Shown one piece after another: positions 9,881 through 21,155 of a stretch of DNA of 64,000 bases. The notes below the pieces were generated by a model. It worked only from the letters and a program-made list of their open reading frames with translations, was not told where the DNA came from and ran no database searches. Where the stretch lies: the NCBI GenBank assembly GCA_023101725.1, contig JALJCO010013448.1, positions 696,001 through 760,000 on the forward strand. The letters are read 5' to 3'. The number at the start of each line of letters is the position of its first letter. Within the stretch, counting starts at the first letter, position 1. The position numbers and the translations under genes are program-made. This DNA is from Atherinomorus stipes. Its lineage: Eukaryota > Chordata > Actinopteri > Atheriniformes > Atherinidae.

Positions 9881-11596
9881 CTTATTAACTGATTTTCCTG
9901 TTGGAGACATCCACATCTTCTGAACCTTGTCGTTAATATTCTGGTTGTATCAGCTGAGCAGGACCTTAATAAAGATTCTCCATCACCAGCCTGAGTGCGT
10001 GACTTTCTCCCTCACTCATCACACTTCAGCACTTAATTTACTTCAATCTTCAAAAATCAGCAAAACCATTCTTCCTCCTAATGGGGAGGAAATGTGCGTG
10101 GCATGTCAACTAGCGGTTCACCTCCCAGGAAATTTCCCCGCGTTAATCTTGGATGAGCATCTGAGCCTTTTAATAAGAAAAGCTAATTAAAAATCAGTTA
10201 ACATCTCTGAAAGCCGTCATATACCTTTCCCTTTGTTGGGGAAAAAACTCCACCTGAATAGCCTCCCTGTTCCCAGCCGTAACCGAGAGACCCATGACTG
10301 CACCTAATCTGCAAATTATATAACACACGGGCCATTTCCCTATGTAATTCTGCAGGAAACAAAAGGACAGTTATTTGAGGGGAGCAGTTATTCAGCGCGG
10401 AGCTGGCAGGGCCACGGCGGCTCCCAGAGAACAGCTTCCCTCTCTCAGCACCATGAAATGAAAATTTACATTCGCTTAGCGGAGCTGTGGCGCTCGCTGC
10501 TAGACAGCTGTATTTTTAATGAGAGTTGGGAGATTTAATTACCTCTGTTTTAGTGGGCAATGACAAGGGATATACAGCGCAGAGACGAGGTGGCAGATGA
10601 TTTCTCAGCTCGCATCCCAGCAGTCGGCGAGCCGGAGTGGAGCCGGCACCGAGGCTGCAATTAATCCAAATTTATTCCTCTACTGTACCAAACTGATCGG
10701 AGGGAAGCGGGCGAGGCAGCCGGTCTCCGCACAAGGAGGAAAAACAAATAAAAACAGCTGCAATCTCCAGACATTCTGCTGAAGTGCAACACTCATATTC
10801 TAATGTGCTTATTAATGTTGTGAATTCCCCCCCGAGGCCTTGTTTTATAGCATCAGCACAACCATCAGCCGACATCTGACAAGTGGAGCTTCGTCTCCAC
10901 AGAGTCGACATCCGGGTATCAGGTGCATTTATCAGCATAACAAAACTTCAACAGATGCCAGGAGAAAATTTCCATCAGTCTTTGAACGCCACGTTGCGCC
11001 GGCTCACACATGATGTGTTGCTATCAATGAGCAGCAGTCACACCATCAAAGAACGGCAGGATTGTTACGACTGAGAGATCCTCACCATCTTCATGTCTGC
11101 ATCAATTGGCAGAATAATCAAATTAAGCCCTATGTGTTATCTCCACTCACTCACACACACTCACACACACACACAGCGGTGGAGTTTAATTTTTATCATC
11201 GCGGGGAATAATGAGAAAAAGAAGTTTCTCTGAGCGGAGACCTTGTTCCATCTGAGGGGAGATAAAGTGGGTTGTTTTGGCCATCGTGCCGGATGAAATA
11301 TTCCCAGAGATGGCAGTGAAGTGCTGATAGCCATCTGAGCTGTTGTGTGAACAGGATAATGAGTCAAGGTCAAGGCAGGAACTTGCATTTCTCTCGCTTC
11401 AAGCATCGGCTAAAGGTCGTGTTCAAAATGCAAAACAAGTTCACAGCAAGTCTGGTTACAAGTGGAGAAGTGAAGTGGAAATATCAGGAGGAAGGCAGCA
11501 TGTCAGTACGAGAAGATGATACCTGCAGGTCTGAAGACCATCAACAGGACCTCACCAACACCTGTCTGATGCATGGAAGCTTTGGGTTTGTGAAAA
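9881..11596. other. High-complexity region, possible conserved non-coding DNA
   Basis: No repeats, no transposon motif and no convincing frame. Between about 10200 and 11110 the sequence is dense, non-repetitive and rich in short AT cores (for example ATTTAATTACC, TTATTAATG), a look typical of vertebrate developmental enhancers. A CA/CACT microsatellite lies at about 11147-11175. The call as conserved element is an inference from texture only. Confidence 0.3.
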
Positions 11597-12704
11597 CTGG
11601 GTATGAGAATCTCCCGTTCCACCTCATCACGATGAGAATCTCCCATTCCACCTCATCACGATGAGAATCTCCTGTTCCACCTCATCATGATGAGAATCTC
11701 CTGTTCCACCTCATCACGATGAGAATCTCCTTTTCCACCTCATCATGATGAGAATCTCCCATTCCACCTCATCATGATGAGAATCTCCTGTTCCACCTCA
11801 TCATGATGAGAATCTCCCATTCCACCTCATCATGATGAGAATCTCCTGTTCCACCTCATCATTATGAGAATCTCCCGTTCCACCTCATCATGATGAGGAT
11901 CTCCTTTTCCACCTCATCATGATGAGAATCTCTCATTCCACCTCATCATGATGAGAATCTCCTTTTCCACCAGATCATGATGAGAATCTCCCGTTCCACC
12001 TTATCATGATGAGAATCTCCCGTTCCACCTCATCATGATGAGAATCTCTCATTCCACCTCATCATAATGAGAATCTCCCGTTCCACCACATCATGATGAG
12101 AATCTCCTGTTCTACCTCATCATGATGAGAATCTCCTGTTCCACCACATTGCAATGAGAATCTCCCGTTCAACCTCATCATGATGAGAATCTCCTTTTCC
12201 ACCTGATCATGATGAGAATCTCCCGTTCCACCTCTTCGTGATGAAAATCTCCTTTTCCACCTGATCATGATGAGAATCTCCTTTTCCACCTCATCATGAT
12301 GAGAATCTCCCGTTCCACCTCATCATGATGAGAATCTCCTTTTCCACCAGATCATGATGAGAATCTCCTTTTCCACCTCATCATGATGAGAATCTCCCGT
12401 TCCACCTCATCATGATGAGAATCTCCCGTTCCACCTCATCATGATGAGAATCTCCCGTTCCACCTCATCATGATGAGAATCTCCTTTTCCACCTCATCAT
12501 GATGAGAATCTCCCGTTCCACCTCATCATGATGAGAATCTCTCGTTCCATCTCATCATGATGAGAATCTCCCGTTCCACCTCACCATGATGAGAACCTCC
12601 CGTTCAACCTCATCATGATGAGAATCTCCCGTTCAACCTCATTGTGATGAGAATCTCCCGTTCCATCTCATCATGATGAGAATCTCCCGTTCCACCTCAT
12701 CAAG
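11597..12704. repeat. 29-bp minisatellite, about 38 units
   Basis: Unit of the form GATGAGAATCTCCCGTTCC then ACCTCATCAT. The main variants are CCCGTTCC, CCTGTTCC, CTTTTCC and CTCATTCC in the middle. Each unit holds the near palindrome CATCATGATGAG. Variants are interspersed rather than clustered. Small frames on the minus strand are by-products. Confidence 0.95.
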
Positions 12705-13860
12705 ATGCTGATGACATCACAAGATGAACTGACTATAGGCAGTAACTAAGTTCCTCTTGCGTCTGCTTGCTATCAGCACATCAACACATTTCATCGTGTT
12801 CATCAGCATCGACGCCACATATGAGAACTCATCATATCCGTGATGAAGCAGACTTCAGTGTTTCGGTGAAAACCCCACCTGGTCACACACAATTATCCTG
12901 AGTGAGAGCTACGATTTAATCAACACCGCGATGGAAGTCTGCAACAATACTGCAGCTGCCCGAGGAAACCGCCTGCTCAGGAGGCTCGCCACTCAATTAT
13001 TTTAATCCAGAAGTTCATTATTTATTGATTTACTGGGTCTGGTGGTTCATAATTTAGGTCCCAGAAAGTAAAAACTCAGCAATGTAGCAATTAAGGGGAT
13101 GTTGAGCAACGGAGAGCGAATCCACCTCCAGCTAATGTTTGTAATATTCAGATAGCTGCATGGATCCGTTCCTCCGTATCATTACCAGTCCTCGCTGCAC
13201 GGCAGCTTCCAGCCCGACGCCAGAAGAGTTGGAGGCGATGTGTTCCTCCGGGTTTAGTGGAAATTAAAGTTTGAGAAATTGGTTCATGCCAATCAATGTG
13301 GTGAGGAAGAGGAGGGAGAGATGCAGGAAGAGAAAATAATGAGGCCAAGAGTGCAGCGAGGATGAACCGCCATGATGATTGGAGTGACAGTGACGGAGAG
13401 GAAGAAGAGGAAGAGGAGGGGTTTCATCCTCAGCTCCATGTAGCCGAACTCCTCTGCAGCTCTCGACTCTTCACCAACTGCCACTCCGAGCGTCTCCTCT
13501 CTCCATCACCACATTTTCCTTTTCTTCCTCGTTCTCCCCTCCTCTCTCTCCCTTCATGACTGTTTGGATTCAGGCAGGGTTGAAGCCCCCCCCCCCCTCT
13601 GTCTTTGTCCCCCGGCCAGCCATGAATCAGACGGAGGCCAGGGACCCAGAGGCTGCCCGGGTCTGCTGCCGACTCCCAGCCCGGCCGTAACGAGTGGCTG
13701 ACAGCTCTATTTACATAAGAGCAGCGCGAACTGGCGCAGACGGGCTCCACGTACGAGCGGAAACGCTGCAGAGCGGCAGACATGTCAGAAAAAGACACGA
13801 CCGCGTCTGAGGAGACGCAGGAGATGCATCGTCAATAAGGTTTCTGGCCACCTCTTTTCA
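12705..13860. other. Unassigned, mostly single-copy-looking sequence
   Basis: No array, transposon motif or convincing exon. The Glu-rich plus-strand frame near 13390 comes from a purine tract (GAGGAAGAAGAGG), and a C-rich run lies near 13587-13598. Around 12900-13060 the sequence is of high complexity, with ATTA-type motifs. Confidence 0.4.
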
Positions 13861-14319
13861 TAGAGATGTGATGTTCATGAACGAATCAATTCTTTTGAAT
13901 GGCTCTTTCAAATGAATCATAAGAATTGGATCTCAGTTGTGAGCCATTCATTTTTATGTCTAAATTGTAAATGCTGTCTCATGACAGACAGATGTCCAAA
14001 ATGTTTTATTCATGGGAACGAACAAGGTTTGTCCAGAAACGGAGTTCAAAACCTAAAATTTAGGGTGAATTGTGAATGTGAGGGTGAATGTCTGAATCTT
14101 CAATTTTAGACACACAACGTAACTTTTAGACTTTAATAATCTGCGTTTCTGACTCGTTTTGATGCCACACCAACATTCATTATGCGCATTTTCGAGCCGT
14201 CCTTGCTCAGCGGCGTACCGAAGCTCAGAAACAGCAGTATGTAACTTCTCCATCCGGGACGCGGCCGTAATGTTGCAGCGCTGCATCACGTACTAGCAAG
14301 CAGATATGAAGCAGACATG

Positions 14320-15788
14320 AACACCTGGAAAATGAGAAAAAGAGTAAAATGTCCTGGAAAAGCTTGACTTGTCCTGGAAAATGATTTGTCCTCCTTTTGC
14401 TTCTCTGCCTTGTGGCTGAATGCAAACCGCTTCATGTCAGCTACATAGCTGCTTTACCACCGCTTCATTGCTGCTTTCCTCTTCACCGCCGCCTCGTAGC
14501 CGCCTCGTAGCCGCCTCGTAGCCGCTTCATTGCCGCCTCGTAGCCACCTTGTAGCCGCCTTGTAGCCGCCTTGTAGCCGCTTCATTGCCTCTTCATTGCC
14601 GCGTCGTAGCCGCCTCGTAGCCGCTTCATTGCCGCCTCGTAGCTGCCTTGTAGCCGCTTCATTGCTGCCTCGTAGCCGCGTCATAGCCACCTTGTAGCCG
14701 TTTTATTGCCACCTCGTAGCCGCTTCATTGCCGCCTTGTAGCCGCCTTGTAGCAGCTTCATTGCTGCCTCGTAGCCGCGTTGTAGTCACCTTGTAGCCAT
14801 TTCATTGCCGCCTTGTAGCCGCCTTGTAGCCACCTTGTAGCCGCTTCATTGCTGCCTCGTAGCCGCGTCATAGCCACCTTGTAGCCGTTTTATTGCCACC
14901 TCGTGCCGCTTCATTGCCGCCTTGTAGCCGCCTTGTAGCAGCTTCATTGCTGCCTCGTAGCCGCGTCGTAGTCACCTTGTAGCCATTTCATTGCCGCCTT
15001 GTAGCCGCCTTGTAGCCGCCTCATAGCCGCTTCATTGCCGCCTTGTAGCCACCTTGAAGCCGCCATGTAGCCGCCTTGTAGCCACCTTGTAGCCGCCTTG
15101 TAGCCGCCTTGTAGCCGCCTTGTAGCCGCCTTGTAGCCGCTTCATTGCTGCCTCGTAGCCACCTTGTAGCCGCCTTGTAGCCGCCTTGTAGCCGCCATGT
15201 ATCCGCCTTGTAGCCGCTTCATTGCCACCTCGTAGCCACCTTGTAGCCCTCTTTTAGCAGCCTCGTAGCCACCTTGTAGCTTCATTGCCACCTCATTGCT
15301 GCTTCGTCGCCGCCTCACAGCCGCCTCGCATGCACCTCGCATGCACCTCACAGCCTAGCATCCACTTTGTCGCTGCTTCTTCACCACCTCATTCGCCTTG
15401 TTGCTGCTTTGTGGCGTCCTCGCAATCATCTTGTGGCTGCCTCGTTGCCACCTAGTAGCCACCTTGTAGCCGCTACGTTGCTGCTTCGTAAGCGCCTTTT
15501 TGCCGCCTTGCAGACGCCTTTTATATGCTTCATCGCTACCTTGTAGCCGTGTCGCCACCTCGTCGCCTCCTCGTCGCCTCCTCGTTGCCTCCTTGTCGCC
15601 TCCTTGTCACCGCTTCGTCTGTGTTTTGTCTCTGCTTTGTCGCTGCTTCATCACTGTGCAAAATATAAGCTACAATTGTAGAACACTTCTCCAAAAGCTT
15701 GGGGTGGCATTTATTAGGGTTCTTGTGATAACTCGACTCGTACTGGAAAAGTCCTGGAAAAAACTTCAAGAAAAGACTGGGAACCTTG
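14320..15788 (+). mobile_element. Minisatellite-carrying element, copy B
   Basis: The left flank starts at ACACCTGGAAAATGAG, lacking about 65 bp of the terminus present in copy A, and continues GAGTAAAATGTCCTGGAAAA to TGGCTGAATGCAAAC. The array follows. The right flank (about 15655-15788) contains AAGCTACAATTGTAGAAC, CTCCAAAAGCTTG, GTGATAACTCGACT and CTGGAAAAGTCCTGGAAAA, ending in GGGAACCTTG. All of these match copy C in reverse order and strand. The right terminus differs by one base from the 10-bp TIR of copy C. Confidence 0.8.
14440..15650 (+). repeat. 11-bp minisatellite of copy B, about 110 units
   Basis: Units such as GCCGCCTCGTA, GCCGCCTTGTA, GCCGCTTCATT and GCCACCTTGTA follow one another. 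Larger blocks recur: a stretch of about 230 bp beginning near the phrase TCATAGCCACCTTGTAGCCG (first at about 14682) is nearly duplicated around 14865. The 3' end degrades to GTCGCC-type units. Frames across it are spurious. Confidence 0.95.
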
Positions 15789-16262
15789 GACACCCTATGT
15801 ATGTATTTTCATGAGCCTTTATTCTAGTGTGAGTTTCTTTTCGTTAAAATGTCCTTGTGTGAAACATATTTGGAATAAAGGGTTTTTTTTTTGCATGCAA
15901 GTCAATTGTAGCCAGCTTTAATGAGTAAAAATCCAAAATAGTGATCTCACTGTCAAAGCTGTCGGGGATATGGAGCCACCTTATGAAACACATTGAAAAC
16001 ACAAGATTGATGACAATTATGGCCAATAATTTCTCACCAACAGAGTATATATTGATGAGGTATGTAAGTTTGAATTATTCCAATCCAAATCTTGCTTTAT
16101 AAATTGCTGTCAATGATTATTTACTTGATAAAGATTTATTGTTCGAATTTTAACTTAAAAAAATGACCGAAAAAAATCAAAAGTAAGTCTTTTGAATGTT
16201 TCTTTAGAAGGAACGGCTCCTCAAGATGCGACTCCCTTCAAAGAGCCGTAAATCCCATCTCT

Positions 16263-16955
16263 AGTTTTTCCACGAGTGCAGAGCGTGATGGGACCCGAGG
16301 GACGGGGGGGCCGCTGGACCTCCATATCCGCCGCCCTCATACATCTCTCATCAGCAGATAGAAGCGGAGCAGAGTGAAGGCTAGCCCTGCTGATTGATGC
16401 TTCGCCGCTACGTTCAGGCTCTCTGACCTTTCATCCGGACACCACCACCTCTCTGACTCCAATAACACGTCTTTGTTTGGCTTGGAAATGAGGAAATTTG
16501 GTTTCAACCCTGAAAACTTTGAGCCATTTTTTGTTATTTTTGCTTTTATTAATGTAAAAATGTCTGCAGAGGCTCAACCCCGTTAACCCTACTGCTCAGC
16601 AGGGACTTTTGGTCCTTTCAGGTTCGTTTTCCTCCATCTTTGGCCTCATTCTGGTTCTGTTTCCACATAAGGGAGGATTTTACCCAAGTAAGTGTTTTTC
16701 TTTAAAACACATTTTAAATTTTTCCTAAAGCTCAATGGGACGAATCTTCCACCTTTTAGCTCGTTTGGAGACAAATAAATGTCCTCGCCCCAAACTGTCA
16801 GAAAAACAGAGATGCATGATTCAGTTTTTTCTGATTCGATTCCTACCAGGGCTCGCCGGATCCATCAAAATATCAATAATAATAATAATGGATTAGATTA
16901 ATATCATCATTTTTTCTTGCAGGACACTCAAAGCGCTCAATAATAGTATCGATTA
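16263..16955. other. Unassigned sequence between repeats
   Basis: High-complexity sequence up to about 16480, then AT-rich. A CCTCCATC..CCGCC-type GC-rich patch lies near 16300-16340. No gene or repeat recognised. Confidence 0.4.
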
Positions 16956-17250
16956 ATGATGCACCAATCCAGATAATTACGATCTAATCCGATACGATAC
17001 CTGGGCTGAGCGTAAAAGATGATACCGATCCGATGCTACTGTTGAATGAATGAAGCGCATATCTTACCATGTGAGTGAAGGCATCAGACTTGACATCAAC
17101 ATTTAGTTAAGAAAAACAGGTAACAAACTGACACAGATATAAATGTACTTTATATTATTTATTAAAAAATAAAGTGTATATTGGCAGCAAAAAGAAATAA
17201 ATAACTCTTCCACCAAAATGCACCACAAACAGATATTGTAAAGTTTTTTT
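16956..17250. mobile_element. Fragment resembling a hAT-type element end
   Basis: The sequence starts with ATGATGCACCAATCC and carries repeated GATAC/CCGAT motifs (GATACGATACC, GATACCGATCCGATGC). Such motifs are common at the ends of small fish DNA elements that begin with GGATGCACCGAT, and the element at 31.4 kb has a related end. The other end is not visible; the 33-bp array follows immediately. Confidence 0.35.
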
Positions 17251-17264
17251 TATAGAATAAAGCA

Positions 17265-18045
17265 TAGGGGTGTGTTAATCCTGTTAGGACAGAGGGGTAA
17301 GGGTGTCTCAGTCCTATTAGGACCGAGGGAAAGGGGTGTCTCAGTCCTATTAGGACCGAGGGAAAGGGGTGTCTCAGTCCTATTAGGACCGAGGGATAGG
17401 GGTGTCTTGGTCCTGTTAGGACAGAGGGGTAGGGGTGTCTTGGTCCTGTTAGGACAGAGGAGTAGGGTTGTCTCAGTCCTGTTAGGACAGAAGGGTAGGG
17501 GTGTCTCAGACCTGTTAGGACAGAGGGGTAGGGGTGTCTCAGTCCTGTTAGGACAGAGGAGTAGGGGTGTCTCAGACCTGTTAGGACAGAGGGGTAGGGG
17601 TGTCTTGGTCCTGTTAGGACAGAGGAGTAGGGGTGTCTCAGTCCTATTAGGACCGAGGGGTAAGGGTGTCTCAGTCCTATTAGGACCGAGGGAAAGGGGT
17701 GTCTCAGTCCTATTAGGACCGAGGGATAGGGGTGTCTTGGTCCTGTTAGGACAGAGGGGTAGGGGTGTCTCAGACCTGTTAGGACAGAGGGGTAGGGTTG
17801 TCTCAGTCCTGTTAGGACAGAAGGGTAGGGGTGTCTCAGTCCTGATAGGACAGAAGGGTAGGGGAGTCTCAATTCTGTTAGGACAGAGGGGAAGGGTTGT
17901 CTCAGTCCTCTCAGGACAGAGGGGTATGGGTGTCTCGGTCCTGTTAGGACAGAGGGGTATGGGTGTCTCGGTCCCATTTGGACAGAGGGGTAGGGGCGTC
18001 TCGGTCCTGTTAGGACAGAGGGGGAGGGGTATATACCCCATCAAA
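17265..18045. repeat. 33-bp minisatellite, array 1 (about 24 units)
   Basis: Unit like GTGTCTCAGTCCTGTTAGGA then CAGAGGGGTAGGG. Each unit contains an interrupted palindrome GTCCT.TTAGGAC. Unit types differ by CAGTCCT, CAGACCT and TTGGTCCT and by ACAGAGG versus ACCGAGG. The 33-bp length keeps all frames open, giving 11-residue repeat frames of about 270 codons on both strands (minus LRHPYPSVLTG; plus GVSVLLGQRGR). These are not credible proteins. Confidence 0.95.
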
Positions 18046-19374
18046 CAGAGGGGTTTGGCAAATTTGCAAATCACCTGCAGGATCGCTGCTACTCCACAAA
18101 TGTAAATATTTTCCTCCGTAGATAAAGTTTCATAATGTACGACAACTGTTGTATTGTTTAGTTTTACGTTGTTTAAATGTTTAATGTCGTTTTCTTTGTA
18201 AAATACACATTAAAAAAGTTCTAGTTCTACGTTGAAACTTCAGTAACATAAACGCTCGCAGGCTGAAAACCAGCGGTTTTCTGTAGGCAGCCTGATAATC
18301 TGCAGTGATAGATTATCAATAACTTCAGCAACGTGGATGTTGGTCCTATGTTACATGGAGGTCGTCATGGATACAACGTAAGCAGGAAAACTGGTAAACT
18401 GCCCATCACGGAGTTACACACCAGCGTTCCTGAGGACCTGGTGAGGATGTGAGATTATTTTTGAGGGTTAAAAACCACAGGGGGGAAAAAAAACAAGCAT
18501 TTTTTAACTTTACCTGAAAGTATTTTCACATTATCAGGCACATTTTCTGATTCAGTGTGAGGACAGCAGCTTTGCAGGTGTGTTGCTGCTTATTTACCCC
18601 GCTGGGTGCTTGGGGATGGGGGTGGGGGTGGGGGTGGGGGGACGTATCTCTCTCAGACTGACAGCTGGGGAGAGTGTTTATGAAATAAACATGGGCCTGA
18701 TGCAACACTCGGAGCCCTGCTCTGCTGTGGCCTTGGAAGCCTCCCGTATCATCTCACCAGCCCCTCCTCCCCCCCCCCCCCCCACTTTCCTTTCATTCTT
18801 TCTATCTCTGCAGCACACACACACCGACACACACACACATTCCCCAGAGCTGTGGATACAAAGGTGCTCATGGGCCTAATGGGGTCAAACAGGCTGTAAA
18901 TCAATAGGAAAAGCTCCTCTGGTCCGGCGGAGGCTCCACTGAAGCGACCTGGATCAGGTTTCACCCCAAACCAAATCAGTCGCAGGATTTGAGAATGTTA
19001 CAAAGACGCTGAAGATAAATGTTGTGGAGGGCCCTCCAGACTGTTCGAGTCTGCTTATCACCGCGGGAGACAAGCGTGATGGATGGAGTTCAAGGCTCGG
19101 AGCTCTCTGTAAACTCACTGTACTTCCATGAACCCATCTCCACATAAATACTCATTCTTCTGTCTGAGCAGGATGCTGTCACATAACTCTTTATTATGAG
19201 GTCGGGAACGAGACCAGATCTGTTCATTAAACCCGTTTGTCAGAGAAATCTGAATTCACTTCCAGAGTCAGTGAAGAAAAACACAGATAACTGTTTAGTA
19301 AAGATGCAACATTCTATATATTCAAGTTCCAGTAGGAGAAGCAGCATCACACACTAGTTTGTTGTTAGATAGAG
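18046..19374. other. Spacer between the two 33-bp arrays
   Basis: About 1.3 kb with no copy of the array unit. It holds a G-rich tract at 18612-18642, a C-run at about 18768-18783 followed by CA repeats to 18840, and otherwise single-copy-looking sequence. No gene seen. Confidence 0.5.
18612..18642 (+). other. G-quadruplex-capable G tract
   Basis: Five runs of four to six G separated by single A or T bases (GGGGATGGGGGTGGGGGTGG and onward). This satisfies the usual pattern for intramolecular G-quadruplex formation on the plus strand. Nothing shows a function. Confidence 0.75.
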
Positions 19375-20411
19375 GCATAGGGGTCTCTCAGTCCTGTTAG
19401 GACAGAGGGGTAGGGGTGTCTCAGTCCTGTTAGGACAGAGGGGTAGGGGTGTCTCAGTCCTGTTAGGACAGAGGGGTAGGGGTGTCTCAGACCTGTTAGG
19501 ACAGAGGGATAAGGGTGTCTCAGACCTGTTAGGAAAGAGGGGTAGGGGTGTCTCGGTCCTGTTTGGACAGAGGAGTAGGGGTGTCTCAGATCTGTTAGGA
19601 CAGAGGGGTAAGGGTGTCTCAGTCCTGTTAGGACAGAGGGGTAGGGGTGTCTCAGACCTGTTAGGACAGAGGGGTAGGGTGTCTCAGTCCTGTTAGGACA
19701 GAGGGGTAGAGGTGTCTCAGACCTGTTAGGACAGAGGGGTAAGGGTGTCTCAGACCTGTTAGGATAGAGGGGTAAGGGTGTCTCGGTCCTGTTTGGACAG
19801 AGAAGTAGGGGTGTCTCAGACCTGTTAGGACAGAGGGGTAAGGGTGTCTCAGTCCTGTTAGGACAGAGGGGTAGGGGTGTCTCGGTCCTATTAGGACAGA
19901 GGGGTAAGGGTGTCTCAGACCTGTTAGGACAGAGGGGTAAGGGTGTCTCAGTCCTGTTAGGACAGAGGGGTAGGGGTGTCTCAGTCCTGTTAGGACAGAG
20001 GGGTAGGGGTGTCTCAGACCTGTTAGGACAGAGGGGTAGGGGTGTCTCGGTCCTGTTAGGACAGAGGGGTAGGGGTGTCTCAGTCTTGTTAGGACAGAGG
20101 GGTAGGGGTGTCTCAGACCTGTTAGGACAGAGGGGTAAGGGTGTCTCGGTCCTGTTAGGACAGAGGGGTAAGGGTGTCTCAGTCCTGTTAGGACAGAGGG
20201 GTAGGGGTGTCTCGGTCCTGTTAGGACAGAGGGGTAGGGTGTCTCAGTCCTGTTAGGACAGAGGGGTAGGGTGTCTCAGTCCTGTTAGGACAGAGGGGTA
20301 GGGGTGTCTCGGTCCTGTTAGGACAGAGGGGTAGGGTGTCTCAGTCCTGTTAGGACAGAGGGGTAGGGGTGTCTCAGTCCTGTTAGGACAGAGGGGTAGG
20401 GGTGTCTCAGA
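19375..20411. repeat. 33-bp minisatellite, array 2 (about 31 units)
   Basis: Same unit as array 1. This array contains several 32-bp units (GGGGTAGGGTGTCTC instead of GGGGTAGGGGTGTCTC) near 19675, 20235 and 20265, which break the reading frame. It has fewer of the ACCGAGG unit types that mark array 1, so the two arrays have partly separate histories. It runs directly into a transposon fragment at 20412. Confidence 0.95.
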
Positions 20412-20500
20412 GGTTTTATGGCCTCATCAGAGCACAATAGATCATATTAGACCCCCAAAACCACAGAGAAGTGAAATTTGTTGTCATGACAACCCCCACC
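20412..20500. mobile_element. Terminal fragment of the element found complete at 57.1-57.9 kb
   Basis: It shares CCTCATCAG.GCACAA.AGATCATATTA, then CCCAAAACC, AAAGTGAA-like and GTCATG blocks, in the same order as 57820-57885. It lacks the outer TTTAAA terminus and the other end. Confidence 0.65.
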
Positions 20501-20529
20501 AACTACTCTCTGGCAAGTTTATCATAGTT

Positions 20530-21050
20530 TTGGATTCTCAATAATTTCAGTTTTTATTTAATTTGAGACTTTTTGTTTTTCAGTTCAGTTAGTTTTAGTT
20601 TTCTGAACAGGTTTGTTTGTTTTTGTTAGTTTTTATTTTTTGGAAAATGCTTAGTTTTGGCTCAGTTTTTATTCATTTCAGTGTTAGTTTTAGTTTTTTT
20701 TTTAATTCGATAAATAATACATATTTGTCTAGTGTGACATTAAAAATCATCAGAAAGTCACTTGGAGTAAAACCGGTAGATCAAAGTAAATACATACATT
20801 AAATAGAAATACACTGTAGAGTTCATACAGTATCAACCCAATAAATTTAAAAAGACTAAAACTAAGGAGGTTTTTGCAATAATTTTGGTTAGTTTTAGTT
20901 TTGTAAAGACACAATACAGTTTCAGTTAGTCATCATTTAAAAAAAAAAAAAGAAACTCTCATTTTTCTATTTCATTTAACAAAAATATGTTATCAATTTT
21001 AGTTTTTCATTTCTCGTTAATTGTACTTAACTATAATAACCTTGCTCCCT
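20530..21050. repeat. T-rich low-complexity region with GTTAGTTTT-type repeats
   Basis: Imperfect repeats of AGTTTTAGTTTT and GTTTTTGTTAGTTTTTATTT with A-rich interruptions (12-bp A-run at about 20939-20950). Probably an eroded simple repeat. The plus-strand 61-codon frame is not meaningful. Confidence 0.6.
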
Positions 21051-21116
21051 GGGTGCCAAAATGTGGCTTCCCACTGAGAGATGGGTTAAATGCAGAGACT
21101 AAATTTCCCAAGCAGG

Positions 21117-21117
<1 letters not shown>

Positions 21118-21154
<37 letters not shown>
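21118..21154. repeat. (TA)n microsatellite
   Basis: About 18 TA units without interruption. Confidence 0.95.

Positions 21155-21155
<1 letters not shown>

Larger units (their letters stand above)
13861..16262. mobile_element. Candidate hAT-like non-autonomous element hosting minisatellite copy B
   Basis: The left end TAGAGATGTGAT (13861) and the right end ATCCCATCTCTA (16251-16262) form an inverted pair with one mismatch. The sub-terminal sequences GGCTCTTTCAAATGA and CTTCAAAGAGCCGTAAAT resemble the GGCTCTTTGAA-type ends of fish hAT elements, from general recall. I could not find a clean 8-bp target-site duplication. No transposase is present. If this is right, copy B inserted into it. Confidence 0.4.

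Noticed and set aside
17162..18105. Frames of 271-277 codons on both strands
   Set aside because: All are products of the 33-bp array; long frames on both strands at once are expected from a stop-free unit of this length.
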